A stretch of 64,000 nucleotides of DNA from Toxorhynchites rutilus septentrionalis. Taxonomy: Eukaryota > Arthropoda > Insecta > Diptera > Culicidae. Below are positions 10,725-20,296 of this stretch, in pieces. How positions within the stretch are numbered: the stretch's first letter is position 1; every line of letters begins with the position of its first letter. The notes beneath the pieces were generated by a model. It saw only the letters and a program-made list of their open reading frames with translations, did not search any database and was not told the origin of the DNA. A program made the translations under genes and the position numbers. Location: contig NC_073746.1 in NCBI RefSeq assembly GCF_029784135.1, positions 77,328,704 through 77,392,703 on the forward strand. Reading direction: 5' to 3'.

Positions 10725-11745
10725 TTTATTTATTTTCGTCAATCAAATGTAGACTACATACATATGTTATTACAATGTTTTCTTATACACCCATACCTCG
10801 CATACACCCATTAGCATCATGCGATTTACAGCAATAAGCTCCTTGTTCTTAATTGACGTCCTGGTATTGTAAGTTTTCTACGTTCATTAAGTGTTTGTAT
10901 GTTGTTGAGCATGCAGCATGCTTCGTATGAGGAAAGAGGGAATGATGTTCAGTTCAATTTACAAAGTGCATACAAAAGAAATTGTTTTTGAACAAAAACT
11001 ATATGCGTTCTTCGTTTGCGACAGTATAAGGATTCCATATAATGCTGCAGTATTCCAAAATAGGTCTTACATATGGTCGGTGTTAAGTCAGACCGGACCA
11101 TATGACATTTTTATGATTTCGAGAAAAACGAACTTGAAGTTCAGTGCTCTGCAATTTTGAAAGCATTTTATTTTTTCGTTCAATATTGTTCTCAGAAACG
11201 TTAGCTACTCTTAGCTAAGCTATAACTTTTTTTGTGTTTTTCCGAAAGACTAGGCATAAGAACATCGTTTTATGAAGAAACATGGAAATTGTCAAAAAGT
11301 AACATGGGGCAACTATGCGTAGAACGGCAGTATGGGTCCGGGATGTTATGTGCAAAGCGTTTTATGAAGCTTAGCACTCTATTTGCTTTGTTTACTACTG
11401 AGTTGTAGTGTTCAATAAATGTGAGTCTAGAGTCAAGAATGACGCCTAGATCTCTGACTATTCTACATTTTTTTACAGTTCCGTTTTCTAGGGATATTAC
11501 AATGTTTGGTGTTTGTTGTTTTCTGCTGAACGTTTTTGAATTACATTTTTTTGCATTAAGTCGTAAGAGGCTTTTTTTTACACCCCGTGTAGAATAGATT
11601 TATTTCATTCTGGAATGCTTCGAAGTCACTGTCATTTCCAATTTTCACAAAAAACTTCATGTCGTCAGCATATATGAGTACATTTATAGAACTAATGTAC
11701 AGAGAAGAACCAGAAATGACAATCATGCTCAGAAACACAAAACAA
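10725..11745 (-). pseudogene. Jockey-type LINE reverse transcriptase, decayed
   Basis: Minus-strand remnant of the second half of a reverse transcriptase. The catalytic LIYADDMKFFV lies near 11,665, followed by a block reading KCRIVRDLGVILDSRLTF near 11,430, and the C-terminal YVRPILEYCSIIWNPYTVA near 11,040. The 3' end has an A-rich tail at about 10,722-10,735. The part between about 11,075 and 11,335 does not continue the protein and looks like a ~260-bp insertion. Frameshifts and stops throughout; the endonuclease and ORF1 are absent (5' truncation). Confidence 0.7.
11075..11335. repeat. Insertion inside the jockey-type RT remnant
   Basis: The RT homology stops before this block and resumes after it in the same orientation. 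No family assignment; no clear inverted ends seen. Confidence 0.4.
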
Positions 11746-12185
11746 AATATTGAGGAAACAACATTAAAAGATGAAGTACCTTAGATATTTGAGTCCTGGC
11801 TCAACGTTTTGTTAACCACCATCATCAAATCTTGAAAGCAAATAGGTGTAGTGCAAAACAATTATTTCGTTTGAGAACACCAAATTTCTCTCATTCTCAT
11901 AAATAAACTTCATAAACTTCTCATAAACAAGGTTTGATTATGAATTCAGATCCTTAGACTCAAATAGTGGTACCGGAGCTCGGAGCAGAAATAATATGAC
12001 ACATATCAGTATAGAGAATGGGCCATCAGAAATGAATGAAGATACCGTTATTGAGGATGATGAAAATAAAGAAAAACAGGATACAGGCATCAACCGGAAA
12101 TAGCAGCTCTGAAGTATGCATCTGAAACATCAACAGAATGCAATCCACACAGATCGGCAACTAAAAATTTGAGTGATACGATAGA
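11746..12185. other. Spacer between LINE remnant and fold-back arm
   Basis: Nothing recognised. It lies inside the fold-back element interior. Confidence 0.3.
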
Positions 12186-12497
12186 ATTTAGTCGCGAAGG
12201 AATATGGACTGAAAACTTAAAACATGTTAACTTTGAAAATAAACTTTGAATAAAAAACTCAGCTTTCAAGAAAAAAATATAAAAAATATGCATCCTTGGT
12301 CCCGAAACCATGTAAACTATAAAAAACTAATACAATAAATATTTACGAAATCAAAATCCATTTTTTCCGCAAGTCTAATATTTTTGAAGAAAGACTATCT
12401 AATTGGATTTAATTTTATGAGTCGATCATCTAAATCGGTTCAGTAGATCAAAAGTTTTGATTTTTTGTATCGAAAAAAAGAGGAAAAAAAATGGGTG

Positions 12498-12518
12498 GGT
12501 TATAACTAAGATATAACC
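12498..12518 (-). repeat. 3' terminal hairpin of copy A
   Basis: ggttataac-taa-gatataacc is nearly self-complementary and is followed outward by a T-run when read on the minus strand, as in copies B and C. Confidence 0.65.
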
Positions 12519-13239
12519 GCAAGGTTGACGTGGAACTACCTTAGCTTAGCAATCATTTGTTTGTATTGATAGAGTTTCTGATTGAATGAAACAATTTCCG
12601 AATCCAACTGAATTCAATTTAATTGCTGTGCGAGTAAAAAAACTGAATAAATGCCATGTAAGGTCAATTCATACATTGTGATAGATTATGTTCTCCGCTA
12701 CAAGTAAATTTAATGACAGTCCTTTTACATTTGGTATGATTCCTAGGACAAAATATATGAACGGAAGAATTATCAAACGATTATTTTATTTTACATTTCC
12801 CTCTGAAGTTTGCATCTCTCAAGTTTACGTACTTCTCGAACCGCTAATTTGCTGGATTTGATGAGCTTCAGGCACTCAGTTTCGATATTGACATGTACGT
12901 CGAACGCATATTGTTTAATCAATAGGCGTTATCGCAGCAAATGGTTATCAACATTTTGCCTAATCATCAAATGGTATGCGTAGAAATTCAGTGAGTAGAG
13001 GATATGAATGCGTATCCTTCAATGCAATCTTGAATAACCGAACCAAAGCGTTGTGTTCGTGGCCGCTTTTGTAACCCGTGTTAGGAGATCGCCTTTTGGA
13101 GTGCAAAACAAAACATACATGTGCAGAAGTATCCCCGGCTTGCGTGAATCAATAACTTCAACTTCTACTTTTTACACTACAAATGCTTTAAACTTGAATG
13201 TTCATTCGCCTCTAGTGTCTGCACGATTTTCCCAGGTTC

Positions 13240-13745
13240 TTAAGTCTAGAAGACCGTGTTAAGAAAACATATTCTAAACTGTACAAAAGCAAGCGAGTAT
13301 AAAAGTGCTCGCATTTTGCATTTGAAGCCGAATTCCCCGGACACCTTGCCAATTTCCACGCGCTCCATAGATTAGAAGACTGTGTTAGGGAAACACCGTT
13401 CAAACGGAACAAAAATACCCCCGACCTGCATGAATTAGCAACGGCAATTTCCACACGCTCCATGGATTTGAAGTCTGTGTTAGAGAAACACATTTCAGTC
13501 GGAACAAAAATACCCCCGACTTGCATGTATTTGCAATGCCGATTTCCCCCATGCACCTTAGTTAGGGAACAAAAGCTCTCCCTACTTTCATATATTTGCA
13601 ATACCGATTTCTCCAACGCTGCTTGGTTTTGAAGTCTGTGTTAGGGAACATATTTCGACGAGAACAAAAGTCCCCCTACTTCCATGTATTTGCAATGCTG
13701 ATTTCCCCAAGGCTGCTTGGTTTAGATGGCTGTGCTGGGAAAACA
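13240..13745 (-). repeat. Minisatellite, ~80-95-bp unit, in copy A
   Basis: The phrase tctgtgttagggaaacac recurs at about 13,258, 13,383, 13,478, 13,560, 13,639 and 13,733, each followed by a cggaacaaaaatacccccgac-type stretch and a caatgccgatttcc-type stretch. The same array appears inverted in copy B and shortened in copy D. Confidence 0.8.
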
Positions 13746-14704
13746 GTAAATCGGGCCAATCAAAACGAAGCAGTTAGGGCGTTTAGATAACGCTTAACAT
13801 TTTACAATTATTCAATTGTTTATCTGTATAGACTGCGATAGATGCGTTCAAATAATCTCTATCGATTGATGCAAACATCTTTCCGATCTAGTAAGAAATG
13901 TTTGAGTTATAAGCATTCGAAATCTTGCATTTTTTCCTGCATGTTCTGTGTTTTGGTTTTCATTTTACCCCCTATATATTCCGGTTAGACGTAGTCCCAC
14001 GTCAAAAAATGGATTTTTCGAACCATCGGTTAACTTTGAAAAATTATAACTCAAAAACGAAAAAAATGCCTCTCTGGTTTCGACATATGTTATGTGAAAA
14101 ATCTTCAGCCTTCCAGAAAAAATATAAAAAAAATAGCGCCTTCGGTCCCGAGACTGTGGAAACAATAAAAAAAACGAATACAATAAATAATAACGAGACC
14201 AGAATTCGAATAGTATTTTTTAAAAGACAAGGTGATTGGTTTTAATTTTATATATCGATCATCCGAATCATAGTTCAAAAGTTATGAATTTTTGAAAAAA
14301 GTCATTTTTGGAAAAAAGAGGAAAAAGTTGATTTTTTGGACAACCCTAAAATGGAAATGGTCACCCTAATGAAAAAATAAAAAAAAATACGGGTCAAATG
14401 TTTTGCGCTAAAGAACAAAGCTACGAATTTTCACGAAAATCTGAGAACCACAATATCGGTTTGGCATGGAATGGCTGAGCAGGAGTCTGATTTTTTTTCG
14501 CTCAACTGCCCAACACCGTCTCAAGGCGGGTTATGGTTTTTACCGAAAAACTGTAATTTTGGGTTACCATAACAAAAAAAACTTGATGTCGAACGTAAAA
14601 TACTAATCAAAATAAACTTACCGACCAATTTTTCCACCAATGAAATGTTCAAAAAGTGTGTTTGAAAAACAAAAGTGTTTGGAATGCGCGACCGAATTCG
14701 AATT

Positions 14705-14842
14705 ATTTTTTTACTCTTTTATCTCAAATTTCCGACTTTCGACATAAAATACTCCTAGCAGAAACCAGCCAACATAAAACAAATGTGTTTGTATGAAAGA
14801 TGAAAGTATTTTGAAGAAGTATGTCTGAATAATTAAAAAAAA
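14705..14842 (+). repeat. Direct repeat, left copy (~137 bp)
   Basis: From ttttttactcttttatctc to aataattaaaaaaaa, nearly identical to 17,139-17,281. The pair brackets elements C and E. Near identity points to a recent duplication or two recent insertions of one short element. Confidence 0.75.
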
Positions 14843-14850
14843 GACGGGTG

Positions 14851-14871
14851 GGTAATGTCGGGGACATAACC
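14851..14871 (-). repeat. 3' terminal hairpin of copy C
   Basis: ggtaatgtc-ggg-gacataacc, imperfectly self-complementary, in the same position relative to the inverted motif as in the other copies. Confidence 0.6.
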
Positions 14872-15544
14872 GGAGTGACGTAGCACTATACAAAGGGGAC
14901 AGCTTTTGTTGAATATATATTTCAAATATATTGTTTTATTTTCTTCTCCTACGTGAATACCTACCTATCTACCTGAAAAATGGATTAGTTTACTGTCTAA
15001 TCACTCGATATCCCCATCTTGTTCGGTTAAACCTTCCTGTTTAGCTTTTGCGTTTGCCACTCGCTACAGCTTTCACAGTTGGAAAATTTCTTCCCATCCA
15101 GCTTGTGACATGTTGGTCAGTAAATTAAATATAATGGCACGTCGCATTACCACCACTCAGTATCGGATTGGAGGTAATTTTAACCTGTAATTGAACATTT
15201 CCGATGACAGTGGTACAGTGTCGACTTTCAATGTGGGGTCATAATTTGGACCCCGAACTCTATGTTTACAAAAATGACGTATACAGATCCATCCAATTAG
15301 CTCAATGTCGAGCTAAATATAAATTACTGTACTTTCAATCTAGAAGCAAATTAAGAATTGGTGAAAATTGGATAATCGGGAAAGTCCCCAACCATCAATA
15401 AGCTCAGAACAACTGCCAAATTCACATACTCATCATATCCTGGCAAACAAATTATAAAAAAATCAATTTGTGTTTTATTATTATTTTGGATATTATTTTA
15501 GAATGCATTGAACTGTATTTCGTAAACTCTTTTTTGAATGGTTT

Positions 15545-15565
15545 AATGGCCCTGATAAGCGCCGT
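15545..15565 (-). promoter_or_regulatory. Decayed histone 3' processing stem-loop (H2A pseudogene)
   Basis: On the minus strand acggcgcttatcagggccat resembles the metazoan histone mRNA stem-loop seen intact at 16,998-17,013, with a few substitutions in stem and loop. An aaaaagag stretch about 15-20 nt downstream resembles the U7-binding downstream element. The sequence around that element also matches the flank of the intact copy. Confidence 0.65.
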
Positions 15566-15802
15566 GTTTTATGGAATAGTTCCAATTTAAAAAACTTAGT
15601 ACTCGTGGTTTAAAAAAAAACATTTCGAACGCCCTCGATGCCGCCTTGTTCTGGTCTTGCCACCAAAGCAGATTGTATAAAGAACAAACTTTTTTCTTCT
15701 GCTACCTGCTGTCGTTTTGCGATTGCGTTTGCCACTCGCCACTTGCTGCAACTGCCTGTTGTGTTGTCTTGATGTCCACCGAACCGAATGTGGTCTGTTC
15801 TG

Positions 15803-16010
15803 AATGCGGGTTTTCTTATCGTCGCGAGCAGCTTTGCCAGCTAACTCGATCACTTCGGCGGCCGAAACTATATAACGCCGGCTAGGTGGACTGGTGCACT
15901 GGTTCTAACGCGCTCGGTCTTGCTACCCTTGCGGGGAACTCCAGATCAACACGGTTCGGGCGGGATTTTGCCTTTCCCTTCACTTTTCCTCCTTTGCCAT
16001 ATCCAACCAT
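15803..16010 (-). pseudogene. Histone H2A pseudogene
   Basis: From ATG at 16,010 the minus strand encodes a glycine/lysine-rich start (GKGGKVKGKAKSR, then NR..L.FP) typical of the H2A tail. After a short deletion, other frames give ERV...SAPVHLAGVI and then AAEVIELAGKAARDDKKTRI, matching the H2A fold up to about residue 80. A stop (tag near the V-I/M-E position) and frameshifts rule out expression. Beyond the KKTRI motif I cannot align the H2A C-terminus. The distance from ATG to the stem-loop (~450 bp) is about that of a real H2A gene. It is in sense orientation with element C. H2A normally forms the nucleosome core with H2B; this copy is dead. Confidence 0.82.
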
Positions 16011-16087
16011 GGCTGCTTGTGTTGGTTTGTTGATGTGATGTCATGCGAAACGATGTGGTGTACGGTTCGGATGAGAATGATCGTTAC

Positions 16088-16117
16088 GGTGGTGGTGGTG
16101 GTGGTGGTTTTGTATTA
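16088..16117. repeat. (GGT)n microsatellite
   Basis: About nine GGT units just upstream of the H2A start (in the sense of element C). Confidence 0.85.
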
Positions 16118-16119
16118 TA

Positions 16120-16255
16120 GAGACTTTAAACTTTTTAGTTCATTTGTCTCTAGCCTTGAGAAAGGCCCTTAAAACTCTACTCTAACTCCTTCATTACACC
16201 TCCGCCCCCATTGCCTTGAGAAAGGCACTCGATCCCTCGCCGTCCAGCTCGTCCA
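16120..16255 (-). repeat. H2A-upstream repeat shared with 49,210-49,335
   Basis: Read on the minus strand, gaaaggc- and gactttaaact-type phrases match the plus strand at about 49,210-49,335 in the same order. That second locus lies behind another TTGACGTAGAACTACGTC-type end, so both belong to the hairpin family. Confidence 0.6.
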
Positions 16256-16854
16256 GCAACGATGTTGTCCAGTCGGTGTCCACACAAAGAATGATCGTTA
16301 CGGCAGCAGAGCGGGGATTTTTAAGCTGACTGGCTGGCTCGAGAATTACGCATGTGTGAGACTGCGACAATTGTTTCGTTCATATTTTTTCTTTTTCCTT
16401 TCCAATCGTGCTTCTTTGTATTTCGCTGCTGCTCTGGTTGCCCGTTTTGGTCGGTACGATTTGAGGAGCACAAAATGGACCAATCAAAAATGGGCACATA
16501 GTGCATTTGGACAATGCTTGATATTTCACAATTATTCAATTATTTATCTCAAGAAAAATGAAATGTTATTCATTATGATAGATGCGTAGATATATTTCCT
16601 ATCAATTGATGCAAAAACCTTTGCGATCTATTGAGAAATGCTCGAGTTATAAGCGTTCCAAATCTTGCATTTTTTCCAACTTGTTCAGTGCCTAGATTTT
16701 CATTTCACCCCCTATATCTTCCGGTTAGACGTAGTCCTACGTCAATAAAAACAGAAATAAGCAGCAGCGGCTCCGAAAAAGCTACCGCTGCCAAAAAAAA
16801 CAACAGTAGTGAATTGTTGTTTTTGTTGCTCCATAAAGTTTTACGCGAGTAAAT

Positions 16855-16968
16855 ATGTCGGAATATATGTTCACGCAATATGAGCGCCAATCTCGTAAAC
16901 GTGCCTCGGAGCTGAAACAACTTTCTATCACTGATACCGAAAGCTCGATTGTAACACTGGTGGAATGA
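16855..16968 (+). CDS. Small open frame (37 aa) upstream of histone stem-loop
   Basis: ATG at 16,855 to TGA at 16,968, charged and serine-rich (starts MSEYMFTQYERQ). The stop lies ~30 nt before the stem-loop, the usual distance in histone genes, but the peptide is not a histone I recognise. The related copy D has a one-base difference that breaks the end of this frame. It may be coincidental. Confidence 0.2.
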   Translation: MSEYMFTQYERQSRKRASELKQLSITDTESSIVTLVE

Positions 16969-16997
16969 ACAAAAAATACCCAACAACCAAACCAAAC

Positions 16998-17013
16998 GGC
17001 CCTTTTCAGGGCC
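16998..17013 (+). promoter_or_regulatory. Histone mRNA 3' stem-loop (intact consensus)
   Basis: GGCCCTTTTCAGGGCC preceded by AAAC and followed by AT-rich sequence and a CAAAGAG ~18 nt downstream. This is the SLBP-binding stem-loop plus a U7 downstream-element-like motif that define 3' ends of replication-dependent histone mRNAs. It is in sense with element E. Confidence 0.8.
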
Positions 17014-17109
17014 ATCAGATCATTATCAAAGAGTTTAACAATATATTTTTTCAAACATCCAAAATCAGCATGTGATAGATAGCCTAACGTAATCCTACGT
17101 CAACAATGC

Positions 17110-17130
17110 GGTCGTGTCACGGACACAACC
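17110..17130 (+). repeat. 3' terminal hairpin of copy E
   Basis: ggtcgtgtc-acg-gacacaacc, one mismatch in the stem; same position as in copy D. Confidence 0.65.
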
Positions 17131-17138
17131 TTCTGTGA

Positions 17139-17281
17139 CTTTTTTTACTCTTTTATCTCAAATTTCCGACTTTCGACATAAAATACTCCTAGCAGAAACC
17201 AGCCAACATAAAACAAATATGTTTGTATGAAAGATGAAAGTATTTTGAAGAAGTATGTCTGAATAATTAAAAAAAAAATAA
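17139..17281 (+). repeat. Direct repeat, right copy (~137 bp)
   Basis: Nearly identical to 14,705-14,842, directly after the end of copy E. Confidence 0.75.
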
Positions 17282-17284
17282 AAA

Positions 17285-18724
17285 TCCGTGAAGCCCGTCT
17301 AAAGGCGGGATTAGGTAGTAGAGGGTTAGTAACGTGATTATTCTCTGGTTTCAATGTCGAGGAAAGTAATTGAGAATACTATGAAACTCGTATTCGAAAC
17401 AGCTTGGCATTAACAATTTGCAGATTTTTTGTACTATTATATCGTACAGTCAATTGACCCACTGATCCTGAGGGTACACTTACCCCGATATACCTGGACC
17501 GAACTCCAGACTATGATCTTTTGGAAAATCAAAACTGAAAAGCAAAAAGTAATTGAAATCAGATACGATCATTAGAAGCAACAACACTCTTGTTAACCAC
17601 AACGATCTCCTTATAGTTGGTAATGACCATTATCTTGTTACTCATGCCGAATTATCTATCATCATACGCCCGAAACCAAAAGCTTCAAACTGAGGTAATT
17701 CAGATCTATTACCAAAATCCTACCCAATAAGTGCGTAATGATTTACTGTTCCAGCACTCCCTGAAGAGCAGCTGCGAGACCGATTACACACAACGCTCGA
17801 TCAATGCTCGTAAAACTTAATGAGCTTCTTTACCTCAATGGATTAGACGAACAAACAGAAGCTACTAGCGCAAGTAGCATATAGCGAAACCAAAGATGAA
17901 GTAAAATTTTACAGCAACAACAAAAACACAACCGACGGCTCCCCTCCTCGGAAATTTGAAGTGAGGAGAAATGAGCGCTATAATAACAATAATACCTTAT
18001 TAACGCGTCAAAATGCGAAGTGGAAAGGAACCAAACAAAAAAAAAATGGGACAAGAAAATAACGCTGACAAAGCGATCGGAGGGAAACGCGAGAAGAATA
18101 GGAGTCTTCTCACCTGCTGGTTCCTCCCCGAAAAGCACGAGACTTTGTATAAATGCAATCATCATCGCGCTCTTTTGTGCTCTAGGCGGCGTGGAGTGTG
18201 CGTCAGGTCAGGGAAACGGAAAGCCAGAAAACGTGTTGAATACATAATTCCGCGCGTATTTACAATCTAACACTCTTTCCGACTGCTTTGCGACAATAAA
18301 ATCATAAAACTAGCGCTATAAATTTGTCGTCCGGCCGAGGTTGGGAGGGGGCAGGGAGAAAGGTGGGGAAGATGAAGCGGTCAGAATGAAATACCGACCA
18401 ACGTGGAGGGATTGGATAATAGACCAGCCGATACAAAAACTGGACCGACGCTATGCGTATTTATTCCGATTTTTTTTTGCTTCTTAGACGCGTGGTGATT
18501 TTTGATTGGTGGCGTTATAGAACTTATAAAAATTGAACCTAAAAAGTGGGGTTCACATTTGCAATCCACTTTAATAATGAGCATTTTATAGAGCTTGATC
18601 TTGAGCTTGGGTAGACTGTACACTTCGTAGTTGCTCTCCGTGATTTATCTGAACCAGCGAAATTGCCCAAAGAACACACTGAATGACGCTTGGGAGTAGC
18701 AAATCATTTCACTGTGAATCGACC
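17285..18724. other. Spacer without recognised gene
   Basis: Mixed-composition sequence; open frames are short and lack known domains. No repeats shared with other parts of the window were noticed. Confidence 0.35.
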
Positions 18725-18725
18725 T

Positions 18726-18765
18726 TTAGCACTAGGTTCACGGGACGCGTCATTTTGACGCATTT
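18726..18765 (+). repeat. piggyBac-like left terminus
   Basis: ttagcactaggttcacggg followed by gcgtcattttgacgca resembles piggyBac-superfamily ends, which have a TTAA target, a CACTAG-type tip and an internal TGCGTCA..TGACGCA palindrome. The TTAA is degenerate (TTAG). A counterpart lies at 20,265-20,296. Confidence 0.4.
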
Positions 18766-19084
18766 CGAATTTAATAAGGAAAATTACCAAAAATGGGTGC
18801 ATTTTTATTTTGACGTGGGACTACGTCTAACCGGAATATATGGAGGGTAAAATGAAAACCTAAACACAGAACATGCAGGAAAAAATGAAAGATTTCGAAT
18901 GCTTATAGCTCGAACATTTCGTACTGGATAGGAGAGATGTTTGCATCACTTGATAGGGAATATTTCTACGCATCTATTGCAACTAACAAAATGTTGTTTT
19001 TCATTAGATAAACAATTGAATAACTGTAAAATATTAGGCGTTATCTAAACGCCCTAACTGCATCGTTTTGATTGGCCCGATTTA

Positions 19085-19690
19085 CGGTTTCCCTAACACA
19101 GCCATCAAAACCAAGCAGCCTTGGGGAAATCGGCATTGCAAATACATGAAAGTAGGAGGACTTTTGTTCTCATCGAAAAATGTTCCCTAACACAGACTTT
19201 AAAACCAAGCAGCGAAATCGGCATTGCAAGCACACGAAAGAGCCTAGAGGCGAGTGAACTGAAAAGTTTAAACCCTCTTAAAACCAAAAAGAAGAAAAAG
19301 AACACACGAAAGTAGGGGGAGCTTTTGTTCCCACCGAAATGTGTTCCCTAATAGAGATTTCTAAACCAAGGTGTCTGGAGAAATCGGTATTTCAAATTCA
19401 TGCAAGTCGGGGGTATTTTTGTTCCGACTGGAATGTGTTTCCCTAACACAGACTTCAAATCCATGAAGCGTGGGGAAATCGGCATTGCGAGTTCATACAA
19501 ATCGGGGGTATTTTTGTTCCGATTGAAATGTGTTTCCCTAACACAGACTTCAAAACCGTGGTTTCTGGGGAAATCGGCTCTGCAAATAAATGCAAACTGC
19601 GAGTACTTTTGTCCTCGCTTGCCTTTGTGCAGAGTGGAATATGTCTGTCCTAACATGATCTTCTAAACTTAGGAACCTGGGAAAATCGTG
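19085..19690 (+). repeat. Minisatellite, ~95-bp unit, in copy B
   Basis: ccctaacacagact-type phrases recur at 19,091, 19,185, 19,347, 19,441, 19,537 and 19,648; spacings 94, 162, 94, 96 and 111. Each unit carries gggggtatttttgttcc or gggggagcttttgttcc and a gaaatcggcattgcaa stretch. The 162 spacing includes an extra block at 19,245-19,310. Confidence 0.8.
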
Positions 19691-20119
19691 CAGCCACTAG
19701 AAGCGAATGAACTTCACAGTTTCAAGCAAATTCGAGATTTGAGAAGTATGTACACTTTTGGGATGTAAACTTCAGAGGGAAATGTGAAATAAAATAATCG
19801 TTTGATAATTTTTTTTTGTCTTTATTGAAAAGATTTTCAGCCTTAGGCTGGTTCATCAAACGTTTGATAATTCTTCCGTACATATATTTTGTTCTAGTCA
19901 TCATACCAAACGTAAAAGGTCCGTCATTAAATTTACTTGTAACGAAGAACAATCAATCACAATAAATGAATTGACTTTACACGGCATTTGTTCATTTTTT
20001 TCACTCACAGAGCAAATATATTGAACTCAATTGAATTTGGAAACTGTTTCATTCAATCAAGAATTTAATCAATACAAACGAATGATTGCTCAGCTAAGGT
20101 AGTTCCACGTGAACCTTGC

Positions 20120-20140
20120 GGTTATATCATAGATATAACC
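20120..20140 (+). repeat. 3' terminal hairpin of copy B
   Basis: ggttatatc-ata-gatataacc, a perfect 9-bp stem. Confidence 0.75.
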
Positions 20141-20264
20141 CACTAATTTTTTATTTCTTGTAATGACTTTTATCCATTGATCGAAGTAAATATATATTGA
20201 GATCTATTTTCTTCAAAAGTGTTGAAATATCGAAATTCTCTATGCGTTATACCTATCTCTACGA

Positions 20265-20296
20265 ATATGCGTCAATTTGACGCAATCGTAGTGTAG
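20265..20296 (-). repeat. piggyBac-like right terminus
   Basis: Reverse complement reads cactacgattgcgtcaaattgacgc, matching the palindrome and tip of the left terminus at 18,726-18,765. No TTAA is visible outside it. Confidence 0.35.

Larger units (their letters stand above)
12495..14003 (-). mobile_element. Hairpin-ended element, copy A (Helentron/HINE-like)
   Basis: Read on the minus strand, the 5' end is ttgacgtgggactacgtct (near 14,005) and the 3' end is an inverted version of it (aggtagttccacgt, near 12,540) followed by a terminal hairpin (12,498-12,518). The centre contains a ~95-bp minisatellite. It interrupts a fold-back unit: aaaaaatgg occurs on both sides (12,486-12,494 and 14,004-14,012), either a 9-bp duplication or chance in an A-run. 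Copy B (18,812-20,143) is the same element in the opposite orientation. The design of subterminal inverted repeats, one hairpin, a minisatellite core and insertion in T/A-runs is that of non-autonomous Helentrons such as DINE-1; no replication protein is present, so this is inferred. Confidence 0.65.
8781..14477. mobile_element. Fold-back-like element 1 with long inverted arms
   Basis: The left edge (8,781: cagccgttcaatggcaaacc) and right edge (ending 14,477) are inverted versions of the same ~150-bp terminus. Inside each arm are ~330-bp units with constant phrases (aaaaatcataactcaaaaac, ggtcccgagac, gaaccgattt..gatcgacatatcaaa). Two units stand in tandem at about 9,190-9,850, inverted relative to the left edge; others lie at 12,190-12,494 and 14,004-14,330. 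The middle holds unrelated DNA including a dead LINE, and copy A of the hairpin family is inserted at 12,495-14,003. Long inverted arms built of repeats resemble fold-back (FB/Galileo-type) transposons. No transposase and no clear target duplication are seen, so the class is inferred. A second copy starts at 29,541. Confidence 0.6.
14845..16744 (-). mobile_element. Hairpin-ended element, copy C, carrying a histone H2A pseudogene
   Basis: Minus-strand element. Its 5' end at 16,744 reads ttgacgtaggactacgtct and is followed by ~270 bp clearly related to the 5' part of copies A and B (to about 16,470). Its 3' end has the inverted motif (gtgctacgtcac) and the hairpin at 14,851-14,871, then a T-run outward. 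Between them, in sense orientation, lie a histone H2A pseudogene, a decayed histone 3' stem-loop and its downstream purine-rich motif. No minisatellite here. The interior therefore differs from A and B while the ends are shared, as expected if a histone gene piece was captured by the element. Confidence 0.6.
16745..17138 (+). mobile_element. Hairpin-ended element, copy E (3' part), with histone stem-loop
   Basis: Plus strand. The 3' end has the inverted motif (aatcctacgtcaacaatgc) and the hairpin at 17,110-17,130, then ttctgtgac and a T-run, matching copy D almost base for base. A perfect histone stem-loop lies ~100 bp upstream of it. No separate 5' end is visible: copy C abuts it on the left and may have been inserted into E. 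Confidence 0.55.
18812..20143 (+). mobile_element. Hairpin-ended element, copy B (Helentron/HINE-like)
   Basis: Plus-strand relative of copy A over its whole length. The 5' end is gacgtgggactacgtctaac (18,812), the inverted partner aggtagttccacgtg lies at 20,099-20,113, and the terminal hairpin at 20,120-20,140 is followed by cac-taa and a T-run. The core is the ~95-bp minisatellite. The left flank is also a T-run. It sits between two halves of a piggyBac-like relic, so it inserted there later. Confidence 0.65.

Noticed and set aside
13240..13745. CRISPR-like array
   Set aside because: Units are ~95 bp and similar across their length, with no repeat/spacer alternation, in a eukaryotic transposon setting.
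12486..14012. Firm 9-bp target duplication for copy A as proof of a DDE transposon
   Set aside because: aaaaaatgg lies in an A-run and copy B lacks a clear equivalent; the duplication may be chance, so the Helentron-like reading was preferred.
15204..15401. 65-codon plus-strand frame inside copy C
   Set aside because: No motif and opposite to the orientation of the histone content; probably chance.
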